Assembly (NCBI GenBank): GCA_014378195.1
Contig: JACMOC010000035.1
Span: 33,680-97,679 of the forward strand
Source of the DNA: Oligoflexus sp.
GTDB taxonomy: Bacteria > Bdellovibrionota_B > Oligoflexia > Oligoflexales > Oligoflexaceae
Length of the DNA stretch: 64,000 nucleotides
Direction: 5' to 3'
The translations under genes and the position numbers were made by a program. Each line of letters opens with the position of its first letter. Positions within the stretch are counted from its first letter, which is position 1. This document shows positions 34,673 to 43,056 of this stretch, piece after piece. The notes beneath the pieces were generated by a model, which was not told the origin of the DNA, searched no databases, and saw only the letters and a program-made list of their open reading frames with translations.

Positions 34673-35329
34673 ATGAGCTCGCCAAAAAAATACCTGGGTC
34701 CTGCGTTGACGTTCCTTCGCATCGCATTGACCCTGGCCCTGTTCCTCTACTCTGTGGGATTTATCGTCGCCAGTCTCCTTTATGATGGGGCGCGGTATTT
34801 CTCCGACTCCTTCGGATTTGATCCCTTCGATTCAAATGGCGTTACGCATACCTGGATCAACGTATCTATATGGACCGTGAGCCTAGCCCTTGCAGTGGTA
34901 TGCTTCTTCCTTTATCGCCTCTTTTTCAAAAGGCTGGAAGAACGAGCCCATCCTTTTCGCCGAACTTATTCCGTCACATCCCTCATCATCCTCTTCGCTA
35001 TCAGTGCAGTTGCCAACGAAGCGGCCTGGTTCAGCGTTGCAAAGCTCGAACTTGCTAATAAACGTCTCAACAAACTCATAACACTCCATGGGCCTAAAGA
35101 GGATATGTGCAGGGTTCTTAAGCTAGGGATGAGCAAGGACGAACTGGTTTCTATCATGGGCCTGCCGTCTGATGTCCCGACGCTTCCTGATTGTCACGTT
35201 AAGGAAGGTTGTGGTCTAATCTATTGTCCCGAGGTTGGAGACTGCCGCAGTGTGACTCTCAGCGAGCAACAGAAAATTGTGAAGATTGAATGCTGGAACG
35301 GAAAAGCCCAAGGTTTGCCGATTCAATGA
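34673..35329 (+). CDS. Membrane protein with a BamE-like C-terminal segment
   Basis: This 218-residue protein starts at ATG 34673. Three membrane segments are visible (about 10-35, 63-85 and 98-125). The C-terminal 75 residues are soluble with six cysteines and contain LKLGMSKDELVSIMGLPSDV, the pattern of SmpA/BamE-like small domains (GMxxxEVxxxLGxP). No family assignment is certain. The next gene, a pseudopilin-like protein, starts 42 nt later, so they may be co-transcribed. Confidence 0.7.
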   Translation: MSSPKKYLGPALTFLRIALTLALFLYSVGFIVASLLYDGARYFSDSFGFDPFDSNGVTHTWINVSIWTVSLALAVVCFFLYRLFFKRLEERAHPFRRTYSVTSLIILFAISAVANEAAWFSVAKLELANKRLNKLITLHGPKEDMCRVLKLGMSKDELVSIMGLPSDVPTLPDCHVKEGCGLIYCPEVGDCRSVTLSEQQKIVKIECWNGKAQGLPIQ

Positions 35330-35370
35330 CCTATGGAGAAGTAAGTCTGTTTATTCCAAAAAAGGGCATT

Positions 35371-35721
35371 ATGACAAACTCTAAATACATACGCATAGTC
35401 CTTCGGTGTTTCGCCGTTGTTGTTTTCATCTACGTAGGCTATCGACTCCTCGGTCATGACGAGCTGAAAAAACCCGTGCAGACAGATTCTACTTTCAATG
35501 AACTTACGGTCTACGTTTCAGTGCTTGAAAGTGAGGCAAAAAAAGATCATAAGCCCCTCGATTGTTATCCTGCCATTCAAGAGACCTTTCATTTCAAAGA
35601 CAAGTGGGGCGGCCTGCTTGTTTGTACGATGAAAGACAAACATCTCTACATTAAAAGTCCTGGCCCAGACGGTATACTTGGCAATGAGGATGATCTCGTG
35701 TTGAGACGCAGACTTCTTTGA
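35371..35721 (+). CDS. Small anchored protein with GspG-like calcium-binding end
   Basis: This 116-residue protein has an N-terminal membrane segment (YIRIVLRCFAVVVFIYVGYRL) and a soluble domain. AAGGG precedes the ATG at 35371. The C-terminus SPGPDGILGNEDDLVLRR is the signature of the major type II secretion pseudopilin GspG, where these acidic residues bind calcium. The N-terminus is not a classical pseudopilin prepilin peptide (no Gly-Phe-Thr-x-Glu), so it is a GspG-like domain on another anchor. No other type II secretion genes are nearby. Confidence 0.7.
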   Translation: MTNSKYIRIVLRCFAVVVFIYVGYRLLGHDELKKPVQTDSTFNELTVYVSVLESEAKKDHKPLDCYPAIQETFHFKDKWGGLLVCTMKDKHLYIKSPGPDGILGNEDDLVLRRRLL

Positions 35722-35836
35722 TACATCTCAACATGTTGTTATCTAGGATGAATAAAGCATTCACCTGAAATGTTGGGTGGGCCCATCTCAAAGCTCCGCG
35801 TTACGATTTCCACCAACGCAAGTTGGGAGATTTCGT

Positions 35837-36198
35837 ATGTCGGTCGAATTCAATCCAAATTCCAATTCCAATCTTCGTTTTTCCCGTCGCAACTTCCTGC
35901 AGAAGGCTACGATTGCTGGCGCTAGCGCGGTGTCGGCACCTTTGGTTAGTATAGCTCAAGGTCAAGAGACTGCCGCAACCCCGCACGTGTTGCCTTTGAG
36001 TTCCTCTCTTTTTATTCCCGATGAAGCCGTGTCTGTGAAACTCAAAATCAACGGCACTGAACACAAGCTTTGTTTGGAGAGTCGTGTCACGCTGCTTGAC
36101 TGTCTGCGGGAAAATATTGGTCTTACAGGCACCAAAAAAGATGCGATCATGGTCAATGCGGGGCCTGCACTGTGTTAGAGTGCGAGAGCTGCCCGTGA
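35837..36198 (+). pseudogene. Frameshifted and truncated Tat-exported [2Fe-2S] subunit (xanthine dehydrogenase/PaoA-like)
   Basis: From ATG 35837 (GGGAG upstream) the protein has a twin-arginine signal (FSRRNFLQKATIAGASA) and then the start of a plant-type [2Fe-2S] domain of the molybdenum hydroxylase small subunit: VKLKINGTEHKL, TLLDCLRENIGLTGTKK. The next codons should encode GCDHGQCGACTV. Those residues are present in the +1 frame (CDHGQCGACTVL), so one base was lost near 36141; in frame zero the protein ends at 36178. After CTVL the shifted frame also departs from the family and stops at 36198, so the C-terminal half is gone. No molybdopterin or FAD subunit genes follow. It is a dead gene. 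Confidence 0.85.
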
Positions 36199-36622
36199 CA
36201 ATCGAAACACTCCTTAACGCAGGTGTTTAGGCCCAAAGGGGGAGCCGTAAACAGGCTTTCCTTTAATTCGGTTCTAAAGGACCGACAAGAGAATGTTTTT
36301 CATGCGCCTGGGAAAAAGAGCTTGATCCAGAGCGCATCAACCCACCCGATCCCACTATTAAAATTTCACAATAGAATCAAAAGGATCCCCTAATTCATAC
36401 TCTAGGGAATAATCTCCGGATATCAAAGCGATAAGGGCGATATTTGTGTTTCTACCAGATATTACAATTTTCCTTAACAGCTGATATCCTAACTTATTCG
36501 CAGCACTCCTTTCAAAAAAGCCAAGAACCTAACAGCAGTTTTCTCTCAGGTTTAAAAATGCTGATCCGATATTTTCTCATGAAAAATAATTCGTAATTGT
36601 TCTTCAATTGGAAATGGATAAT
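36199..36622. other. Gene-free interval after the [2Fe-2S] pseudogene
   Basis: These 424 AT-rich bases contain no ORF I can support and no recognisable remainder of the molybdenum hydroxylase subunit. They must contain the promoter of the lipoprotein gene at 36623. Confidence 0.5.
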
Positions 36623-38302
36623 ATGAAATTCTTACAACTCTCACCGCTTGCGATATCCCTGGGTCTCAGCCTCATTCAAGTATCGTGCGCAGCAGGTCCC
36701 GATTCACAAAGAGCTAAAGCAACGATCGCTCCTGACAGTACGGTTTCCGCAGATAAAACAGCGTCTAAGCTCGATCCTTCAGCGCCAATTACAACAGCAT
36801 CCAGTGATTCAAAAATCAAAAGCCAGGCTTCGTTTGCCGCAATTGCCGCGGCGAACTATGAAGATGCAATGGCTGAGGTGGATAAAGCAAAAGCACTCGA
36901 TGCCAACCTTAAAGAATATCCGATAGGCACCGGCTATAACGTTCTCACTGGCGAACGGACACCGACCTGCCTCGAGCCTTCCACGCTGCGCACGATTGTT
37001 TCTTCGCCGATGGAGATTTCTGATAGCTACAGCGTCGCCCATGACTATAAAGACCTTTATAATAAGCTAGAGACTCAGTTTGGTGCCGACATCGGTGGTG
37101 GCTGGCAAATATTCACGGGCACATTATCCTTTAAAACAAGCATCATGAAGGAAGCGAAGATGACGAGTGATGACATCGTCATCCTCGCTGGTTATACCTA
37201 TAAAAAAGACTTTATCTCCATGCAATCGCCAGGACTGAGCTATGCTTCGTTTTTCCAGGATTTGAGCCTCAAAAACAAAGACCTGTTTCGCAAATATTGC
37301 GGGGACCGCTATACCAAAGACGTGACCGTCGGCGCGACCATGCAGATGGTCTTCACTGCGAAAAAATTGGATTCGTCGAAATGGGATCAGACGAAAGTTG
37401 ACGCGGCCGTTCAAGTCAAGATAGCGAACATTATTAACGTCGGAACCAACGTTTCTGTCTCGCCTGAGCAGAAAACTATCCTCAACAGCTATAGTTTTTC
37501 TATGAAATGTTATTCCCTTGGAACGTCTTCGGACGTCTGCGCAAACTACGGAGCCTCCACAGCCCTCGATCTCGCTAATGACGAAATTGCTCTTCAAAAA
37601 AAGATTCTTACAGCGCGTCAGGCGATAGCCGCAGAAGTCAAAGAAGGCAAATATCTCACGATCGTGAAAGAAACGATGGTTGACTACGATGTGCCACTCC
37701 TTGTGTGTACACATAACGATAGTGCGACCTGTCCTTCACGATGGTCTTATTTCACAGACTATCGCAATCGTCTAGCGAAGGTAAAAGAACTGAGCCTCAG
37801 CAAAACCGATTCCGAAGAGGTTTGTCAGAAAACTCCTTTTTGGGAACACCGCTGCGGGAAAGTCGCCGAAAATCTCGACAATGCGATTGCTAGCTGCCGT
37901 GTTTTAAGCGAAGAATGCCCCATGCTGGATGAAGCGGACCTGAACATTGTTTTGAGCGCAAAGAACCCCGGTACGGTTGAGCTTTGGCAGAACAAAGACT
38001 TCGCCGGAAACTTCTGGAGCCTTGATTTCAGGAACCTCTTAAATGGCAACACTATGCAGGCCTCAACCTTCTACTCCTTTGCCGATATCGGTCAACCGAA
38101 GGCAAATAATGCCATCAGCTCTATTCGGAGTCACCTGCTTCCAGGCTGGACCGTGCGATTCTTCAAGGAAACCAGCAGCACTCAACGTGGCGAACAATAC
38201 GACGTCACAGGTGCCCTCGACATTCCTCTCGTCGACACGGTCTGGAAGGGCTCTAACGATCAAATCTCATCTTTTGAGCTTGTGCCGCCGGCTGATCTCT
38301 AA
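36623..38302 (+). CDS. Lipoprotein with possible MACPF-like and beta/gamma-crystallin-like domains
   Basis: This 559-residue protein starts at ATG 36623. The signal peptide ends in lipobox IQVSC. A Ser/Thr/Ala-rich tether follows (about 25-75). Residues of about 90-330 contain GTGYNVLTGE and LFRKYCGDRYTKDVTVGATM, which resembles the central signature of MAC/perforin-like pore formers; this is a tentative match. The C-terminal 100 residues (VELWQNKDFAGNFWSLD ... WTVRFFKET) look like a pair of beta/gamma-crystallin motifs. It may be a surface lipoprotein that acts on membranes or binds calcium. It is terminated by a strong hairpin and is convergent with the PilZ operon. Confidence 0.75.
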   Translation: MKFLQLSPLAISLGLSLIQVSCAAGPDSQRAKATIAPDSTVSADKTASKLDPSAPITTASSDSKIKSQASFAAIAAANYEDAMAEVDKAKALDANLKEYPIGTGYNVLTGERTPTCLEPSTLRTIVSSPMEISDSYSVAHDYKDLYNKLETQFGADIGGGWQIFTGTLSFKTSIMKEAKMTSDDIVILAGYTYKKDFISMQSPGLSYASFFQDLSLKNKDLFRKYCGDRYTKDVTVGATMQMVFTAKKLDSSKWDQTKVDAAVQVKIANIINVGTNVSVSPEQKTILNSYSFSMKCYSLGTSSDVCANYGASTALDLANDEIALQKKILTARQAIAAEVKEGKYLTIVKETMVDYDVPLLVCTHNDSATCPSRWSYFTDYRNRLAKVKELSLSKTDSEEVCQKTPFWEHRCGKVAENLDNAIASCRVLSEECPMLDEADLNIVLSAKNPGTVELWQNKDFAGNFWSLDFRNLLNGNTMQASTFYSFADIGQPKANNAISSIRSHLLPGWTVRFFKETSSTQRGEQYDVTGALDIPLVDTVWKGSNDQISSFELVPPADL

Positions 38303-38319
38303 CTGAAGCACAAAAAAAA

Positions 38320-38353
38320 GCCCGGAAACTCTAATCGAGTCTCCGGGCTTTTT
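38320..38353. terminator. Bidirectional intrinsic terminator
   Basis: GCCCGGA-ACTC (from 38320) pairs with GAGT-TCCGGGC (to 38348) with one internal mismatch and a 5-nt loop. It is flanked by A8 on the left and T5 on the right, so it can end both the lipoprotein gene and the PilZ/oxoamine synthase operon. Confidence 0.9.
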
Positions 38354-38365
38354 GCTGCCTTGCTT

Positions 38366-40036
38366 CTACGCTGCGTTTTTTACCGAATGAAGACCGACTT
38401 TTTCGAAGGCCATTTTCAAGACGAGCAGGGCATAATCCAAATCACTTTGGGTATGCAAAGCGGTTACCGTAAAGCGGAAACGACATTTACTACGGCTGAC
38501 TACGGGATAAACAACCGGCGTGGTGTGAATTCCGTTTTCGTAAAGGATGCCCGTCATGATTTCAAGCTTGGATTCGTCACCGACGAGAACGGGGCAAATC
38601 GAGCTTTGGTGAGTTGCGCTCATGGGAACCCCAAGCGCTCTGAGTCCTTTGACAAAAAAGCGAATGTTGGCTTTGAGAGTATTCAAATGCTCTTTCTCCG
38701 AGGCGAAAATTTGCAAAGCTTTGGTAGCGGCCGCAGCCATGGACGGCGGCATGGAAACGGAGAATATATGAGGCCTCGACATCATGCGCAAATATTCGAT
38801 CGATTCATGCGTTCCGACTACAAAACCACCGATGCCGCCCGCAATCTTGGAGAATGTCCCCATGATGAGGTCGATCTCCGTGATAACGCTGTGGTATTCA
38901 GCAGCCCCAAGCCCGTTTTCGCCTATGACACCGAAGTCGTGAGCAGAATCAAGGAATATACGGGCGTTGTATCGCTTGGAAACGGGAACAATCTCTGAGA
39001 GAGCTGCGATGTCGCCGTCCATGGAAAAAATGCCTTCGGTGACGACGAGACAGCCGTTGTATTTGTTCCGATGCTCCAAAAGAAGACTCTCGAGATGAGC
39101 CGGATCGTTGTGTTTGAAAGGGATACACGTAGCGCCGTTTGCCGTGGCGAAAATAATGCCGTCCTGAATCGATGTGTGACAAATTTTGTCGTAGAGGACG
39201 AGGTCACGGTCCTTACAGAGCGCCCCTATGATTCCTACGTTTGCCGTATAACCGGAGTTATAGAGCAAACTGGATTCTTTCTGGAACATACCAGCCAGTT
39301 GATTGTTTAATTTTTTATGTTCGAGCGACAACCCACTTGAAACGGCAGAACCTGTAGCACCGACTCCGTATTCGTCGAGTGCATCCTTTGCGGCCTGAAT
39401 GACTTCGGGGTGCGAGGCAAACCCTAAGTAATCATTGCTTCCAAATGAGAGGAAATCCTTGCGATTATTGCTGCGCACCATATCGAGGGTGATTCGGGTC
39501 CCCTTAGACGGTTGTCTATAGCGCTCGTATTGATAGGAACCTTTCTTTTTCCACGCTTCCTGCATTTTCGTGATGACCAACGTTTTTTCTAGGATGTCGT
39601 CCGACCCTGTAGGCGTATTAAAATCGGCAAGTGTGAATTTGCCATGGGCAAGTTCAAATTCAAACGGCGATTTGCCGTCGTTGCTTAAAAACTTCATAAA
39701 CTTTTCGACGGGAATGTAGTCGCTTAGCGTGCGAATGGCAATGAGTTCCATTCCGCGCATTTCGTCATCCGCGTCGTGGAGTTGTGAGCTGCTAAGGGCT
39801 TGATTGAAGGGTCTCTGGCGGGTCACGATGACTTTGCCTATTTCAAATATCTCGGTGCCGACTTTAAGTCTGGCTTTGCCGACCTCGTCCTCGATAGAAC
39901 CGACGTCATCGGACGTCAGAAAACTCAGACCTGAGAGGGAAATGTCTACAAGTAGTCCCGACAAACTAGTCTGGCCCAATTGCAGTTCGATCGAAGATTC
40001 ACTTTTTGGAAGGTAACGTTTGACGCGCTGTTTCAT
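38366..40036 (-). CDS. PilZ domain fused to an alpha-oxoamine synthase
   Basis: This 556-residue protein combines two modules. Residues of about 4-115 are PilZ-like: basic RVKR at 4-7 (a shortened RxxxR) and DISLSG at 31-36 (DxSxxG), the c-di-GMP-binding motifs. Residues of about 170-556 are a full alpha-oxoamine synthase of the BioF/KBL/serine-palmitoyltransferase/CqsA type, with LSFGSNDYLGFASHP, YDKICHTSIQDG (H287), LDSAHDFGVIGENG (D363, H366) and PLP lysine K397 in MGTFSKIAGGIGG. The C-terminal half (RPHIFSVSMPPS, HLNTLKANIRFF) is closest to bacterial serine palmitoyltransferases by eye. It is the last gene of a cyclase/PilZ/fusion operon, with AAAGGA before the ATG. The product could be a sphingolipid base, aminoketone or signal; not decidable here. 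Confidence 0.9.
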   Translation of the reverse strand: MKQRVKRYLPKSESSIELQLGQTSLSGLLVDISLSGLSFLTSDDVGSIEDEVGKARLKVGTEIFEIGKVIVTRQRPFNQALSSSQLHDADDEMRGMELIAIRTLSDYIPVEKFMKFLSNDGKSPFEFELAHGKFTLADFNTPTGSDDILEKTLVITKMQEAWKKKGSYQYERYRQPSKGTRITLDMVRSNNRKDFLSFGSNDYLGFASHPEVIQAAKDALDEYGVGATGSAVSSGLSLEHKKLNNQLAGMFQKESSLLYNSGYTANVGIIGALCKDRDLVLYDKICHTSIQDGIIFATANGATCIPFKHNDPAHLESLLLEHRNKYNGCLVVTEGIFSMDGDIAALSEIVPVSKRYNARIFLDSAHDFGVIGENGLGAAEYHSVITEIDLIMGTFSKIAGGIGGFVVGTHESIEYLRMMSRPHIFSVSMPPSMAAAATKALQIFASEKEHLNTLKANIRFFVKGLRALGVPMSATHQSSICPVLVGDESKLEIMTGILYENGIHTTPVVYPVVSRSKCRFRFTVTALHTQSDLDYALLVLKMAFEKVGLHSVKNAA

Positions 40037-40051
40037 GGCTGGTCCTTTGAT

Positions 40052-40387
40052 TTAGCTTAAACAATGTTTGATGTGGATCGCGAGAGCATGTTTCGATTCT
40101 TCGGTTTGATTTACAAAAAGCAGGCCCATGCCGGCCGGGGCTGTTTCGGAGTGCTCTTTCCTCACCCATTTCACAAGCGCTTCGGTGGCGAATTCGCTTA
40201 GATCGTAGGGAAACTTGAAGTTGATCGTTATGATGCGCCCGAGTTCCAGGGGCAGGTGAGTTTCAATAAAAAGGCCTCCTTCCGAAATATCTCGGCAAAA
40301 ATTAAACATATTTTTTTGATCGCTGGAGTAATCGATCATTACCAGGAATTTGTGTCGAATATTGCGTTCAGCTTCTTTTCTGCTCAT
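40052..40387 (-). CDS. Stand-alone PilZ-domain protein
   Basis: This 111-residue cytoplasmic protein has an arginine-rich start ERNIRHKF (partial RxxxR) and the second motif DISEGGLFIET. It ends with the LVKWVRKE ... GMGLLFVN pattern known from the TIGR02266/myxobacterial PilZ subgroup. It starts one base after the stop of the cyclase gene (TGA-T-ATG) and is followed 15 nt later by the PilZ-synthase fusion gene, so all three are one operon. Whether it binds c-di-GMP depends on the incomplete first motif and is unknown. Confidence 0.88.
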   Translation of the reverse strand: MSRKEAERNIRHKFLVMIDYSSDQKNMFNFCRDISEGGLFIETHLPLELGRIITINFKFPYDLSEFATEALVKWVRKEHSETAPAGMGLLFVNQTEESKHALAIHIKHCLS

Positions 40388-40388
40388 A

Positions 40389-41957
40389 TCAGGCAGCCTT
40401 GTGGATGAGATTGTTTTTGGTGACCAAATCCATGAAAAAAGGATCCAAAGCACATAACGGAGAATCACGGTAGTCCTTCACCCACTGCTCGATCTCTTTT
40501 GAATACCCCTCGCTGTCGCCCGAGGCCTTGCAGGTCACGGCCTTCTCCAGATAGTCCCGACTCATCATTTTGAAATACTTCACTTCGTCGCTCTGATGGC
40601 CAAAAATTTCATATATCTTCATAGGCTTACTGGCACCTACGGTGGTGTAGTCAAGGACTCTGCAGAAGGCGCTTGGACTCTTAAGCTCGGCAATAAATTC
40701 CGCCGTTGCAAGGGTGTCGACTTGGTATTTGCGCGTGAGTTTTTCGATGCGCTGCGAATCATTTACATAATCGCCGACCACGGAGCGGTCGATTTTTCGG
40801 CTGTTTCCGAAGTTACCGTAGATCATGGAGCCATAGGAGAGGCCGATTCCAAACTGATAGGGTGCCTTTCCAGCGGCCACTCGGTGTTCGTTTTTGAGTT
40901 CGACTCTTTTTCGTATCTCAAGGCAGGCGATCATCGCTTTATCCGGAGTATCGAACAAAGACATTACCGCGTCTCCCATCAATTTATCCACTTCACCGAG
41001 GAAATTATGAAATACTCCTTCTATAACCCCTTCGAAAAAGCCATCCACAAAGTCAGCTGTTTCTGCCAGGGAGAGACCCGATGTCAACCGCGTGAAGCCG
41101 ATAAGGTCGGTGAACAGGACTGCGCGTTTGACTTCAGTCCGAGGATGATTGCGCGGGTCTTTGCCGCTGGCAATTTCCTTCCGAACCGATGGACTCGCAT
41201 AAGTTTCCAGAATTTCGTAATGGGTTCTCAATATATCACTGTTCTTTTTCGCGTTAAGTTCTTCCCGCTCCATTTCCTCGAGGGCTTTTTGAGCGAGTTC
41301 GCGTTTTAATTCCAGCTCTTTATTTTCCATAAAGAGGAGTTTGGTCTTGCCTCGAATAACGAGTATGCACACGATCAAAACCCAACTGAACCCTATGACG
41401 CCGAGCACCTGTCGAAGGGCTTGATCCCAGATGAAGTTGTAGCCACTGGCAAAAAGAGTCGAAAAGGTGATTAAGGGAAAACCTACGATAGCGATGAGCG
41501 GATAGGCGCCATAGGCATACAGAACCGAGGCGAAAACAATTGAAGCCAACCAGTAGGCATCAAACTGATTGATTACGAGATTGTAGGAAAACAGAAAAGG
41601 AAGATTAAAAGCGAGTGCAATTTCCACATAGAGCGACTGGAGAAAAGATGATTTTTTGTCAGGAGATAGGAAAAACGTATTGCCGAGTATCAGGAGCGCG
41701 GCAACGGACCTGATGATGAGGTCTTCCTTGAGTCCAAGAACACCGACACACCACCAGTAGAAGGCGCAGTGGAGTAAAGCCCAAAAGGGGGCTGTGTCCT
41801 TGTGAAATTTGGAAGAGAGTCTGTGATCGTCCGTTAGGAACGGCCACACTTTATTCATCATCCAGTGCCTGCGCATCAAATCCTCGGTATGAATTGAGGT
41901 AAGGATCGGCACTTCCTCGCGATGTCTTAGGACCAGGCCCCCCGTGCGCGATTGCAT
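40389..41957 (-). CDS. Membrane class III nucleotide cyclase
   Basis: This 522-residue protein is probably an adenylate cyclase. The N-terminal half has about five to six membrane segments (50-210), followed by a coiled coil (ENKELELKRELAQKALEEME, about 215-250). The catalytic domain (about 275-465) keeps the two metal aspartates (VLFTDLIGFT and KLMGDAVM), the substrate lysine in EVDKLMGD, and VGDYVNDSQRIE, where the Asp fits adenine specificity. The transition-state arginine is in NDSQR. It is the first gene of an operon with two PilZ-containing proteins, so cAMP synthesis and PilZ-mediated regulation appear to be linked. Confidence 0.9.
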   Translation of the reverse strand: MQSRTGGLVLRHREEVPILTSIHTEDLMRRHWMMNKVWPFLTDDHRLSSKFHKDTAPFWALLHCAFYWWCVGVLGLKEDLIIRSVAALLILGNTFFLSPDKKSSFLQSLYVEIALAFNLPFLFSYNLVINQFDAYWLASIVFASVLYAYGAYPLIAIVGFPLITFSTLFASGYNFIWDQALRQVLGVIGFSWVLIVCILVIRGKTKLLFMENKELELKRELAQKALEEMEREELNAKKNSDILRTHYEILETYASPSVRKEIASGKDPRNHPRTEVKRAVLFTDLIGFTRLTSGLSLAETADFVDGFFEGVIEGVFHNFLGEVDKLMGDAVMSLFDTPDKAMIACLEIRKRVELKNEHRVAAGKAPYQFGIGLSYGSMIYGNFGNSRKIDRSVVGDYVNDSQRIEKLTRKYQVDTLATAEFIAELKSPSAFCRVLDYTTVGASKPMKIYEIFGHQSDEVKYFKMMSRDYLEKAVTCKASGDSEGYSKEIEQWVKDYRDSPLCALDPFFMDLVTKNNLIHKAA

Positions 41958-41992
41958 TGTTTCTAAAAAATCCAGTATATGCTCATGATATC

Positions 41993-42006
41993 AATTACTT
42001 GTAATT
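41993..42006. promoter_or_regulatory. Palindrome upstream of the cyclase operon
   Basis: AATTAC-TT-GTAATT is a perfect 6-2-6 palindrome 36 nt upstream of the cyclase start codon, in the 229-nt divergent region with the gene at 42187. Its size and place suit an operator. The regulator is unknown. Confidence 0.45.
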
Positions 42007-42186
42007 ATTACCTGAGCGAAAGAAAGACTTTGTATTGTTACGACCGTCGTTTGGGAAAATGAGTTTCAGGGAGGAAGTGTGGTGATGGATTCCGAAATGC
42101 GAAGGGGCGTTCCTTAGGCGTGAACCTTGATGGTAACCTAATTAGAGTCAGCTTCATGTTTAATCAGATTGGGTAGGTACTAGCAT

Positions 42187-43056
42187 ATGGTTAGAAAAGC
42201 CACGGCCAATTTTGGCAATCCCAAAAAGGGTAAAATGCCACTTATGTTTGCTTGTACTTTTGCCTTGCTGTTCTACCTTATTTTCCGTGGCCATGACTTC
42301 GCTCGGACACCATCTCAGGCGCCGCCTCGCGCAGCTGCATCCGAGCAAAAAGTTAGGTCTGTCAATGCTCCGGTCGTGGCCGAGCCGGTCGAACTTAAAA
42401 AGGCCCAGAACAGGGAATTACTCCTAATCAAAAATAACGTGGCATCGGGCTCACCTGCTCTGGTGGACAATAAAATCGATGTAAGGGTCAAACTCAATCC
42501 GATGACAAGACGATGCAAGCCAGGCGACTTCGATCTCATATTGAAGATAGCTACCGATCGGTCTGCCCCCATGTTCACGCTGTCGCTCGAAAGTCTCAAC
42601 AAAAAAGACGTAAAAGTCGCCAAATTGATAAGCGCATCCGATATGTTGAAAGGCGCTGTAGTAACCCTGCCGCTCCCTTTGGATGATGATGCTTATAGTC
42701 TTGCCATCTGCGTCGATACCGATAAAACCAGAGCCTGCAGTAGCAAAAGACCGGTAGATCAAACGATATGGACCGAAACCTTCGCGGGCATAAGAGCAAA
42801 ATCGCAAAATGCCGTGCTTTACTATCAGATGGCTCTTGTTCGGAATAAAACTCTGCTTATCATCCCTTCGATAAGGTGGGGACAAGAAAACATTGAGGAG
42901 CTAACGAAAAACATTGGCGAGATTCTGGGCAACGATGCTAAGCATATGGAAACAATGAATCGATTTATTGCGGTGCTTCGCCCGCTCTCTGCATCCTATG
43001 TGGATCGTCAAATTTCTGTCCCTCTTCCCTACAGTGATAACAAATGCGTTGGTTGA
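42187..43056 (+). CDS. Inner-membrane-anchored protein of unknown function
   Basis: This 289-residue protein has one N-terminal membrane segment after a basic cytoplasmic tail (LMFACTFALLFYLIF, about 19-34). A proline/alanine-rich linker and a periplasmic domain follow, with three cysteines in its central part (TRRCKPG, AICVDT, RACSSK). No family is recognised. It is divergent from the cyclase operon and shares its control region, which suggests, but does not show, a link to that signalling unit. Confidence 0.72.
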   Translation: MVRKATANFGNPKKGKMPLMFACTFALLFYLIFRGHDFARTPSQAPPRAAASEQKVRSVNAPVVAEPVELKKAQNRELLLIKNNVASGSPALVDNKIDVRVKLNPMTRRCKPGDFDLILKIATDRSAPMFTLSLESLNKKDVKVAKLISASDMLKGAVVTLPLPLDDDAYSLAICVDTDKTRACSSKRPVDQTIWTETFAGIRAKSQNAVLYYQMALVRNKTLLIIPSIRWGQENIEELTKNIGEILGNDAKHMETMNRFIAVLRPLSASYVDRQISVPLPYSDNKCVG

